Shown piece by piece: positions 55,621-64,000 of a stretch of DNA of 64,000 nucleotides. Numbering within the stretch: the first letter of the stretch is position 1; each line of letters begins with the position of its first letter. The stretch comes from Pachyseris speciosa (Eukaryota; Cnidaria; Anthozoa; Scleractinia; Pachyseridae), in contig JAEMWC010000006.1 of NCBI GenBank assembly GCA_016490735.1, positions 1,687,001 to 1,751,000 of the forward strand. The letters are read 5' to 3'. The notes under the pieces are model-generated. The model saw nothing but the letters and a program-made list of their open reading frames with translations. It searched no databases and was not told where the DNA came from. The translations under genes and the position numbers were made by a program.

Positions 55621-56388
55621 GCCAAATCAAACTGTTGAGAGCTCCTGAAAATCAAAGCAAGCCGTAATCTTCGTTCATGTGCATGACATGAGAGCACCAA
55701 TGGCTGAATATGAATGGAGTTTTAGGTTTTAGCCCAGAGCAACAGATTAATTAGAGAGCTATATCGATTGCACCTGATTCAAACGTCTTGGGCAAATTTT
55801 AGAACAGTATAAGCTATCAGTCGATAGTGTAGCATATAAAACGTGATAAAAAATAGACTTTCATATTTACTTTGAAAAACACTGGACTGAACATTGAGGG
55901 AGTTCACAATTACTGAGGATGTCTGATTTGCTGAGTACAAGAAATCAATGCCAAAGTGGATAATTTTAATTCCATAAAAAAGTGTCTTCAAGTGAGTAAG
56001 GGAAAACAACAAGACAAATGAACGTAGAGGGCGTTTTCCATTTACCAAGAGATTCCGGAAATTCCGGTCGGGATGTAAATGGACCACGTGTTTTTGGTTC
56101 GTTCCAATGGAAAATTTCCGAAATAAACGGAACTTCTGAAAAGGTAGTCCTTTTTTCCCGTTGGAAACTTTCCAATGGAAAATGCATGTTCCATTTACTA
56201 CCATTTGCGTTCAATCGTCAAGCGTGAACGTTTTTTCGCGCATGTTTTTTTTTTTTCAAACGAGACAGTTTCCCAGACAACTGTGTCGCCTGGACAAATG
56301 AAAATGTTTCGCTTGGAGCACGAAACTATGAATGTTTGTCAAACAAACGTTGCACGTTTCGTTCACCTGATGTGCAGGTTTGACATAA

Positions 56389-56643
56389 TTAAAGATATTT
56401 TTTAGGGTTTTGGACGCTTCGTGCCATTGCAACTGCTAGCCAATAAATAATCGCTATTTCGGTGTTCTGTTTGCAGACGCCCGGTTCAATATAGCGTTTA
56501 AAATTTCTGCGAACTGACCCGGGCTCATTCTCATCATCTCCGCGGGTGTATCTTGCAATGATAACTGTAGAGCGGTATGGAACACCCTTTTCAGCTCGTT
56601 CTATTAACAGTTCCATGCATTTTTCCTCTCTTGACACCGTCAT
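56389..56643 (-). pseudogene. Short frame in the nested element, unassigned
   Basis: An 84-codon minus-strand frame (MTVSREEKCMELLIERAEKG...) whose last 12 codons run into the inverted repeat. It lies downstream, in the same orientation, of the HTH-like frame at 57,227-57,517 and might be the 3' remnant of the same gene. No domain recognised. Confidence 0.25.
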
Positions 56644-57226
56644 TTACGCCCTCGAACAGCTCTAGTACCATAAATATTACATGTCACGTTATATAACCGC
56701 TTTTCGTTTCCGTTTTAGCGCTATGTTTTGAATTAAATTTAGCGCCAACTTGTACCTGTAGCTTGTTTCGTCTAGCAATGTTGGATAGTGTTTTGTCACT
56801 ATCTCAACATTCACATCCAACATTGTTGGATGTTGGATCCAACTTTGTTCGATAGTTTAGCCAGGGCTTAAATCTTAAATCAATCCAGGATTTAGTTTTT
56901 TTAGTAAAAGTGCCACGATGCCATGAAAAACAGGACTGGTGAAACTGTTTTTACTTCTGCTGGGATAACCAGCACGAGAACGGCGTCAATACACTTTTAC
57001 ATCTTCTTTTGAACTCATTGTATTCATTTTTATTTTAGAAACTGACCACAAATTGTAACTCAACAGAAAACTTGCAACTAGCGAGCTCTTGAACAGTTCA
57101 GTTTTGATACTCAGAACTCGACACATTACAGAACAGCAACTGTAAATTCAAACTGTACGCCGAAAAATATGGTGGAGAAGTTGACAATTCAGATAAGACG
57201 TCCATTAATCATTTCCGTCCATTTGT

Positions 57227-57517
57227 TCAAGACTGCCAGTGAGACAGACGGCTTTTCAGATCTTCTGTTAATTTACTCCACTTTGTACCTCCTTTAGCTC
57301 GAGGATTAATCGAGAGTTTCGCCAAATCTTTGTAATAGTGTTTACAGAGAGCTTCTGTTCCCGGCTCAGAAAAATAACGAAACGATCTCGGAATGTATCT
57401 GGTCACTCGATCGCCACCTTCCTGGAGAATTCTATCTGTCAGTGATTTCATGTCTTGATTCAGAGCAATTCCGGTTCGATAGGTTCGACCGAATTTGTTG
57501 ACTTTTCGCGCCTCCAT
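57227..57517 (-). pseudogene. HTH-like transposase N-terminal remnant
   Basis: A 96-codon frame beginning MEARKVNKFGRTYRTG just inside the right inverted repeat. ILQEGGDRVTRYIPRSFR, then PRAKGGTKWSKLTEDLKSRL, resembles the paired-like helix-turn-helix linker (GG...P.GG....LT..DL) of some transposases. It stops before any catalytic region. Its position, start next to a terminal repeat and reading inward, fits a transposase gene left over in a deleted copy. Confidence 0.4.
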
Positions 57518-57854
57518 CTTTCTGAAGTTGCATGCAATGACACGAAGCTATCAAAACCCTAAAAACTGTCTTTCACTTTGTCAAACCTGCACATCAGGTC
57601 AACGAAACGTGCAACGTTTGTTTGACAAACATTTATAGTTTCGTGCTCCAAACGAAACAATTTCATTGGTCCAGGTGACACAGTTGTCTGGGAAACTGTC
57701 TCGTTTTAAAAATAAACATGCGCGAAAAAACGTTCACGCTTCACGGTTGAACGCAAATGGTAGTACGAGTTTCACAAGGTTTCACCAGTTCCATGTCTTT
57801 CACGGCCATATCATTGGTAAGATAGCGGCTCCTTCTTCGGTCACTTCGAATAGT

Positions 57855-57936
57855 TTATACGAATGTCCCGTGTGTCATGGACTAGCACCCGATCTTCATA
57901 CGTTAATGAATCACAATTGTGTGATGTATGCCAATG
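57855..57936 (+). other. Possible exon encoding a zinc-finger-like motif
   Basis: Between an acceptor-like TCACTTCGAATAG and a donor-like ATG/GTAAGC (57,936) lies an open stretch with YECPVCHGLAPDLHTLMNHN and a following Cys (C-X2-C-X12-H-X-C). The flanking splice-like sites make it a candidate exon, either cellular or captured by the surrounding element. Confidence 0.25.
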
Positions 57937-58587
57937 GTAAGCAGAATTTATTGAAGGAAACATTAAATTTTGCCCGAGGGTCTGTTATTCCGATTGTTTC
58001 CCTCGTAATACTTTGCATCTGAAATTAAACAAGGTCTTTCGTTATTCTTCTTTCACAGTAGGCGTTTTAAGTGCGGCTTTGCCATACAACCAATAAGAGT
58101 ATCGCTGAGGAATCTTCCAGTGGCTTCATTTTCCTGCACTGAGCTTCAAGGGTCCCTCGAGTCGCCCTGAAGTGGCTTGTAAATATTCATCGATGAAATA
58201 TCGTGGCAATATATTTTTAAAAAAACCTTCGTTTCGGCGATGATCGCGCCTCGTATAAGTTGCAACCGCTGCGAGGATAGGAGTGTCATCATAGTCTTCT
58301 CAATTTAAAAGATCTTCTTACATAGACAACTCTACAGTTTCATTTAAGACATCTTTGTTGCCATTTGGAAGTTTAGCGGGAAAGTGTGGAGCCTGGGAAT
58401 GAATGGAACGTTTGTCAAATGGAACGCGTTCTTCACCGATGGTCATTTCCCATCGAAATTTCCGGAACTTTTTGGTAAATGGAAAACGCCCAGAGACAAA
58501 CATCAACAGTCAACATCTGTAGCTGCATGGTGACTAAAACCAGGTATCTGTTCAACAAGTTGCGGGGTTAGGTTTAGCAATCAGTAA

Positions 58588-58779
58588 TTGAAAGCAATTC
58601 ACGCAATAGAAAAAATGGATTATGCGTCAATTCTTCAATTAAGATCTCATCGAAAGATCCCTGTCAAATTAAACAACAAACCAAACAGGCGAGATACCCA
58701 GATCATTTGCAACACTGATCGAAAACAAAATCGAGTAACTAGGAAGTACTGTGGCCGCACTGCCAATAAGTACAGCACA
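58588..58779. other. Non-coding spacer
   Basis: A 90-codon frame from 58,588 extends into the next MITE and has no domain. Not called as a gene. Confidence 0.4.
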
Positions 58780-58785
58780 TTAATA

Positions 58786-59214
58786 TCCCGGGGGAGGTTC
58801 TCTCAGACAAATTGGGTGGGGGTGTGCGGCCCGCTTCCTGAAACCCTTACGCTATTTTAGACCAAAATCTGTGATTTTCGCTACCCTATTTCAGACCCGA
58901 CCAAAAATTTGATACCCTATTTCAGACCTATTTCACGTGCACAGTTGGCGTAAACATAATTAAAAGACAAAAAAGAAGGGCTTTTGTTGATGGTCTTATC
59001 GGCTAAAGATAAAGAAGTAGCTTCTTCAAAAAAAACATACCATATTCAAGACAAGAGCGCTCAAACCATACCCTATTTCAGACCAAAATGGTCAAAATTG
59101 ATCCCCTAGTTCAGACCAAAACGGCTCAAAAACCAAACCCTTTGGGGCCGCACATACCTATATAGCTCATATAAGGCAGTACGCCCCCCCCCCCTGCCCC
59201 CCCTCCCCCCGGGA
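58786..59214. mobile_element. CCCGGGGG-type MITE, TSD TTAATA
   Basis: TCCCGGGGGAGG on the left and CCTCCCCCCGGGA on the right, with TTAATA on both sides (58,780-58,785 and 59,215-59,220). The interior has five copies of ACCCTATTTCAGACC or CTATTTCAGACC-like text. The same family is at 798-1823. Confidence 0.82.
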
Positions 59215-59549
59215 TTAATATCAACTGAGATGCACGGAACAAGGATTCAAGGTTTCTTTACCAATCTCTCTTAATTGAAGTTACTCACCCGTCTTGTCCT
59301 GAAATGATCTTCGTTACAGACTTTGTCTTTGTCCTCTTGCAAGAAAGGAGATTCTGCAACCTGTGACAATTCACAAACACATTGACATGTATATCTCTAT
59401 AGCCGATCACAATGTATGGGTATGCCGCATTGATTTGTAAATGACTTGGCTCTTTCTTAAAAACACTGTTCTTGCAGAAAAGTCCTCAGTGAACAATTTT
59501 CAAAGTTAATTGAATATAATGTCATTCCATCGAGGAAATCTCTGGATTC

Positions 59550-59905
59550 ACGTTCTCTGAATCGATGACCACTAAAGAAATCTGATCTGCGATACTGTAC
59601 TTGGTCCTATGAGCGATCATTAACCTGGAATTGAGCGATCTAGAGAGATATGAACCAAACCTTATCAAAGCCTTATTTCCAATTAACCAGGAACGATTTT
59701 AAACCAACAAATTAGGAAACATTCGGAGAACGCGCAAGTCCTAACATCTCTACTATAATACACACATGGGAAAAAGACACACAGCTGCATGATCAGTCGT
59801 GGCTTCTATCACTGTTCTCAGAATGTTGACCTTCAGTTCACTCACCACTTAATCAGACTTTAATTCCGAAGGATTCAAACAAAAAATGGCAGAACCAGCC
59901 ACTAC
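59550..59905 (-). repeat. Exon/splice-donor block, copy II
   Basis: On the minus strand it ends GATTAAGTG followed by GTGAGT (59,845-59,840). It aligns with copy I along its length and with copy III around the donor. The text before the donor (upstream on the minus strand) includes a shared GATCAAAGT segment at 59,966-59,975. Confidence 0.6.
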
Positions 59906-60859
59906 ACTCGCGATGAGATCGGTAGAAAGCAGAACTGAAAGCGCAACTCGTTTATGGATCTTTCGATCAAAGTACGATGACTACATCACGCGATATTTTT
60001 AAACTTTACACCCGGAAGTCATATTATTAGGCACGTCCTAAAACTATTCATTGGGGGAATTTACCTTTCACTTTTGTTTTCCGGAGGCTACCTCCAATTC
60101 CCAACTTATCTATAATTTTTGGTTCGTAACCTAATCATATAAACAGCAAGTATCTTTTTTTACTGGTAACACAACGCGCACAGAGGTTTATTTTAAACTT
60201 GTTTATTTACAGTAAGATCAACCGTTATCCAACCACCTCAAAACACCCTGCTGAAAAAGGCCATTGTAAACAAGGAAAGAATTGCCTTTATAAAAAGTTC
60301 CAGTACTTACTGTCAGACGTTCTTTGGCGAAACACTCAAAAAGCAGGCAAGATACAGAATATATATTCGGTAAAGCTTGGCCGGCCGAGTGCGAAAACAG
60401 CACCAGCTTAGATCTCTTGTCAGAGAACGTCTTCTGCAAATTTTAGAACCGATTAAGAATTTGTGTTACAAATGACGTCTATATTCCTTACAGTCTCTTG
60501 ACTGAAAGAATCCTTCCTTGATTTCCTTTACGTAAAGAAGGAATTTATAACCTAAAAAAATTGGCAAGAAAGATGGAGTTTAATACTGTTAAATATATAA
60601 TCGGACATCGAACTGAATGCAACAGCCATCCCGTTGAGTACATAAGATGAATTTTCAAGTTATTAAAGAAAGTATCTTCCTTTTTAAGGCTGGAAATAAA
60701 AACATAAGGAAAAAGAAACATAGAAACCAGGTATAAGCAATCGTTATGTCCGGTTTGTGATCGATGATAAACAGTGTAAACTGTGTTTCTTGGACGAGCG
60801 ATCAGAGCGATCACTGATTGATGAATAAACAACAGCATTCTGAGTTACGCTCATAACAT

Positions 60860-61040
60860 AATTTTCAGTTTATCACTCACCACTTGCTCGAAATCTCACT
60901 TCCAAACGAAACCAACGACAAATTAAAACTTGTAGGATGATGATCAACGATCAACGCCACTGCAAAGCGGAATAAAATGAGAGCGGAAATTCTTTCGATC
61001 AAAGTCTAATGATTGATTGTCACGCGATCGGCGACGATTG
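60860..61040 (-). repeat. Exon/splice-donor block, copy III
   Basis: Minus-strand TTCGAGCAAGTG followed by GTGAGT (60,880-60,875), with a GATCAAAGTCTAATGATTG segment at 60,998-61,016 matching that of copy II. It is the third in a set suggesting tandemly duplicated promoters and first exons. Confidence 0.5.
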
Positions 61041-61529
61041 CACTACCTTGACAACCTTGTCACCGAAATGAGTTCCAAGGCATTTAGTTTATAGTTTTTA
61101 CTGAAAAGTATTTTTTCGTCTCAAAGTATTCTGCGTTATCCAAAGCGGAATTTACCTTAGATATTTTTTTTACCGGAATGTATTTTTATCCCACAGCATG
61201 CTAAATTTTTTCGGTTCATAATGTAATGTCATGCACCAAAAATCACGATCAAGAGGCGCTACTTGAGATTATATAACTTAACGCCCAAACATCCATGAAC
61301 ATAACTCATTTACTGTCAATAAATTAGGCTCCCAAACTGAAAACTCCCTGAAAGACTCTGAGAGATAAATTCCCTTTTCATAGTTTGGAAATCTTTAAGG
61401 TATGGCGGTTGACCTTGAATAAGATTGCAGATGGAGAGTTACTAATGTGGACAAGGCCTTGATCTTAATGGAACTATGGGTTTGGCAATCTGTAAAACAA
61501 AACCGTCAAAACTTTTTTTTTCTTTTCAG

Positions 61530-61627
61530 TTATTCTATCGTCATATACATACGCTGATGAAGGAATATCACAACTTGAAGAACAAGCAAAGCCAGGCAGA
61601 CTGTGTGTCCGTCTTTTGAGTAAATAA
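61530..61627 (+). other. Possible terminal coding exon
   Basis: CTTTTTTTTTCTTTTCAG (to 61,529) is a strong 3' splice site. The following phase-1 frame reads ILSSYTYADEGISQLEEQAK, then PGRLCVRLLSK and TAA. The composition is protein-like but the family is not recognised and no upstream exon has been found in the window. Confidence 0.3.
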
Positions 61628-62040
61628 GTAAACGATTTGCATTTGGAGAGTAAGACTCCATTTGAAGGTCGGTTCATCATTCATAAACTATTCCATTTCA
61701 TTTGCCTTAAACGGCGGCATAATTTGGAAGAAAAAGCAAGCAAGGCTGCTTACACGCAAGGAACATTTTTCATCTACATCAGGGTGTTACAGATTATGAG
61801 CCCGAGGCAAAACGACGTTACTGTTTAAAAATAAGTTGCGGATACAATATCATACCATAGTTATCACGTCAGCATGTTTCGCAATTCAGTGACGTATTCG
61901 GCAATTAATTTGAAGGAAAGTAGAAACTTAAAAAAACTGACGACAAGAAATCAATCGAACATGAACAGATTTCATAGTGCTCCTTAATAAACTAATAGCA
62001 CCTGCTGTGTCAGTATTAATGTCGAGTACACGTGGTAAAT

Positions 62041-62215
62041 CAACAATCAATCAATCCATCCACCATTTATTCAACTTACATTCAATCAATCAATAACTTT
62101 ATTTACGAGTCCGTTCTAAACGCTGCCCGCAGTGGCCTACCAATGGGGAACACTGACAAGATAACTTACAAATATAGCCACAGTGGCACGCATTGGCTAT
62201 TCGTACGGCACCCTT
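62041..62215 (-). mobile_element. 3' end of a non-LTR retrotransposon, tandem ATTG tail
   Basis: Read on the minus strand, a body segment is followed by AAATAAAGTTATTGATTGATTG and further GATTGATTG text. LINE groups such as CR1/L2 end in short tandem repeats of this sort. No ORF remains. Confidence 0.4.
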
Positions 62216-62526
62216 AAGCGGATTTTGATTTTCTATTCGTGCGGGAGTGCTCAGTTTTCGTAGAATTTCTATGGAATTTTTTTTTTCTGCTGGTCCAAAC
62301 TATTATAAGTTTGTTTGGGTGCATTAAGCGATTTTAGTAAGCACTGAAAATTTAATTCAAACTCATTTGCCCAATCTGTGCATACTTTAAGAACAACCCA
62401 ATTCGCGACACTCAGCGAGACTTGATTCACAGATCAAGTGTCGCGAAATGAGTCGTTCGCATAGTATGTACAAAGTGGACAAATTAGTCTGAATCAAATC
62501 CACAGCTCTCACTAAAATCGCTTAAT

Positions 62527-62784
62527 AGCAAGCCTCATTCAACTCCGGTTCCAAGTCAAGAATGGTTTGTTGTTCAATTTTAGTTAAGCTAATCCTCCCC
62601 GCCGAATGAAAAGAGACAGCAAAAAATGCCACTTAGAAACTGTTCAACCATGCTACACTTTTACTGTCAACACTTGTAAATTGTTGTTAGGCTTCTTTAG
62701 CAAACAATTTTTAAAAGTCACAGAAATTTTTAAGGAAAACACACTTTACTCTCCCAATTTCCGAGAGATTGTCTTCTTTTCGAA
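62527..62784. repeat. Dispersed repeat, copy interrupted by a LINE
   Basis: Matches 55,215-55,470 and then breaks off at TTCTTTTCG, where the LINE poly(A) tail begins. Confidence 0.75.
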
Positions 62785-63760
62785 TTTTTTTTTCTTTTTT
62801 TAGTGACATTATAACTTTATTTACTATTCACAAACACTACATCACTATCTTACATTACACTGCACTACCTCAATTACATTTACTAACTTACATAACATTG
62901 CCGATTAGAGTACAAATAACAATACACTGAAGCTAATTAATAATGACACGGCTTACAAAAACACGTCACAACCTGGTACAAGTTTGTGTAAGAACCCGGA
63001 AAAAAGGTAAAAAAAAAATTCGCTTTATTGTATTATGTTGTTCATTGGCTTCCACTTTTCATTATGGATGGTTAGTCTGTTGTTCTTCAAGGCAATTGAG
63101 CGTTCAATAGATTCCGAGTATTTTAGTTTGGCAATAACTTGGCTTTAAGAAGGTAAAGAATTTTTAAGCCGATTATGGTATATAGTCTGTTTCCCAGCAA
63201 TAATTACATGGTTTAAAAAAGTCCAATTAGGACGCTTGAACGTAAAGCCAAGAATGATATCGCAGTCGTTTAAAGAGTCAATACCAATGTGTAACGAAGC
63301 CAAATATCAATGTGTAATTGAAGCCAAAGAACTACAGACTTCCAGAAATCTTGACTAAACTTACATCGGCAAAAGAGATGCTCGAGAGATTCCTCTGATG
63401 TATGGCAAAAAGTGCATAGAAGAGAGTCAACTATTTTCATTTTATGTAAAGAATTGTTAGTGTATAATATGCGATTGACAACTTTGTATTGAAAAATTCT
63501 TGTTTTAGTGTCAAGCGTAACGACATGTGGAATTAAGTATCTGAATTACATGAATCACGATTTTATGCACTAAACAAATACACGCTTGTAAAGACAAAGA
63601 ATAAAGCATTCGGCTATAATCGAGCCTTACATCTTCTTCAGTCGCTATGAAGTTGTTGTCGTGAAGTTTCGGGAAGGCGTGTAGACCGGAAATGGAAGGG
63701 GAGACTGCTGACCAAATGTCCGAGACAAACTTCGTGTTACACTTATGAGGGATAGCCATA
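62785..63760 (-). pseudogene. L1/Tx1-like LINE, 3' part with zf-RVT motif and poly(A) tail
   Basis: On the minus strand the frame includes TRIFQYKVVNRILYTNNSLH, then DSLLCTFCHTSEESLEHLFC and CKFSQDFWKSVV, which is the CxxC...H...C zf-RVT domain found at the C-terminus of L1/Tx1-like ORF2 proteins. Stops and frameshifts follow. The 3' end has AATAAAGTTATAATGTCACT and an A-rich tail (62,785-62,801). The upstream frame at 63,511-63,759 is out of phase with the zf-RVT frame. The element continues past the called left protein region or is 5'-truncated near 63.8 kb. Confidence 0.72.
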
Positions 63761-64000
63761 TTTTAACATCAGAATTTTCATCGTTTGGTGGTGATACTAT
63801 AACCAATGGTTTTACAAGATTGGATCGGGCAGTTATATATTAAATCTGACTTGGGATTTTTGCGACTTGAATCGTTGTTGGATTTAAAAGGCCTTGTTCT
63901 AACTTATTTTAAGATCCTTTGTGTAGATAATGTCAAATCTCAGTGTCAGTGTCTGGGCAACCAACAATTCAAATTCAAATTGCTGCACGTTTGACCCGGG
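63761..64000. other. Right edge, unassigned
   Basis: A 62-codon plus-strand frame (63,806-63,994) shows some leucine-rich, protein-like composition (DLGFLRLESLLDLKGL) but no recognisable family. The continuation of the interrupted dispersed repeat was not found before the window ends. Confidence 0.3.

Larger units (their letters stand above)
56196..57765. mobile_element. Nested 1.57-kb element with about 225-bp terminal inverted repeats
   Basis: TACTACCATTTGCGTTCAA starts the left arm. GTGAACGTTTTTTCGCGCATG, GACAGTTTCCCAGACAACTG, TTTGTCAAACAAACGTTGCA and AGGTTTGAC recur inverted at 57,545-57,765. Two short minus-strand frames in the interior may be transposase remnants. Confidence 0.85.
56029..58491. 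mobile_element. DNA element, TIR GGGCGTTTTCCATTTACC, TSD AGA, carrying a nested element
   Basis: The left end GGGCGTTTTCCATTTACCAA and the complement of the right end GGGCGTTTTCCATTTACCAA are identical, and the match continues with gaps to TTCCGGAAATT. AGA flanks both. The text next to the ends is related to the 18,542-18,880 MITE. A separate long-TIR element occupies 56,196-57,765. Confidence 0.65.

Noticed and set aside
60545..60838. 97-codon minus-strand frame, hydrophobic, possible membrane protein
   Set aside because: Lies directly past a splice-donor-like site, with no conserved receptor motifs. Probably intronic.

Overview
The window reads as nuclear DNA of an anthozoan cnidarian, most likely a reef-building (scleractinian) coral. 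No species-diagnostic gene is present, so this is an inference. It rests on AT-rich eukaryotic DNA with GT/AG splice-like sites, (ATT)n microsatellites, tRNA-derived SINEs, many nested MITEs, a PAT/Ngaro-type DIRS retrotransposon, a Crypton-type recombinase fragment, several kinds of non-LTR retrotransposon, and a single-exon TPR-CHAT protein of a kind I associate with coral gene families.

Layout. 1-11.6 kb: no convincing cellular gene; MITEs (448-579; 798-1823 with a second MITE nested inside), a dispersed repeat near 2.2-3.0 kb, a (TG)n tract and small tandem duplications. 11,697-15,326 (-): the one convincing intact protein gene, a 1,209-residue protein with about 18 tandem 40-residue TPR units and a C-terminal CHAT (caspase-like) protease domain with its His/Cys pair. 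15.3-20 kb: its upstream flank, a MITE with TIR CAGGGGCACCCAAC and a 6-bp target-site duplication (TSD), another MITE, and a cluster of three SINE copies. 20-31.8 kb: a possible non-coding first exon, a 118-bp minisatellite, a foldback MITE, a CR1/Jockey-like reverse transcriptase fragment (27.3-28.5 kb) and a long foldback repeat. 31,824-40,381: what looks like one 8.6-kb TA-flanked DNA element with GGTT/AACC-rich ends, loaded with nested insertions. 40.4-45.2 kb: a Crypton-like tyrosine recombinase fragment, two of four long hairpins that share a plan, and a tandem repeat broken by a MITE. 45,231-51,896: a complete-length but decayed PAT/Ngaro-type DIRS element with split direct repeats (A1 - internal - B1A2 - B2), Gag, RT/RNase H and tyrosine recombinase regions. 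52-64 kb: repeats, three diverged copies of a minus-strand exon/splice-donor block, nested TIR elements, a second CCCGGGGG-type MITE, and an L1/Tx1-like LINE tail at the right edge.

How the parts relate. The window is dominated by transposons inserted into one another, and insertion order can often be read from TSDs and interrupted repeats. The same MITE family is at 17.7 kb and inside the DIRS RT gene. The DIRS element sits inside an older hairpin-bearing element. A LINE poly(A) tail ends inside a dispersed repeat whose uninterrupted copy is at 55.2 kb. The TPR-CHAT gene is a plausible intracellular sensor-protease, but its function is inferred from family membership only.
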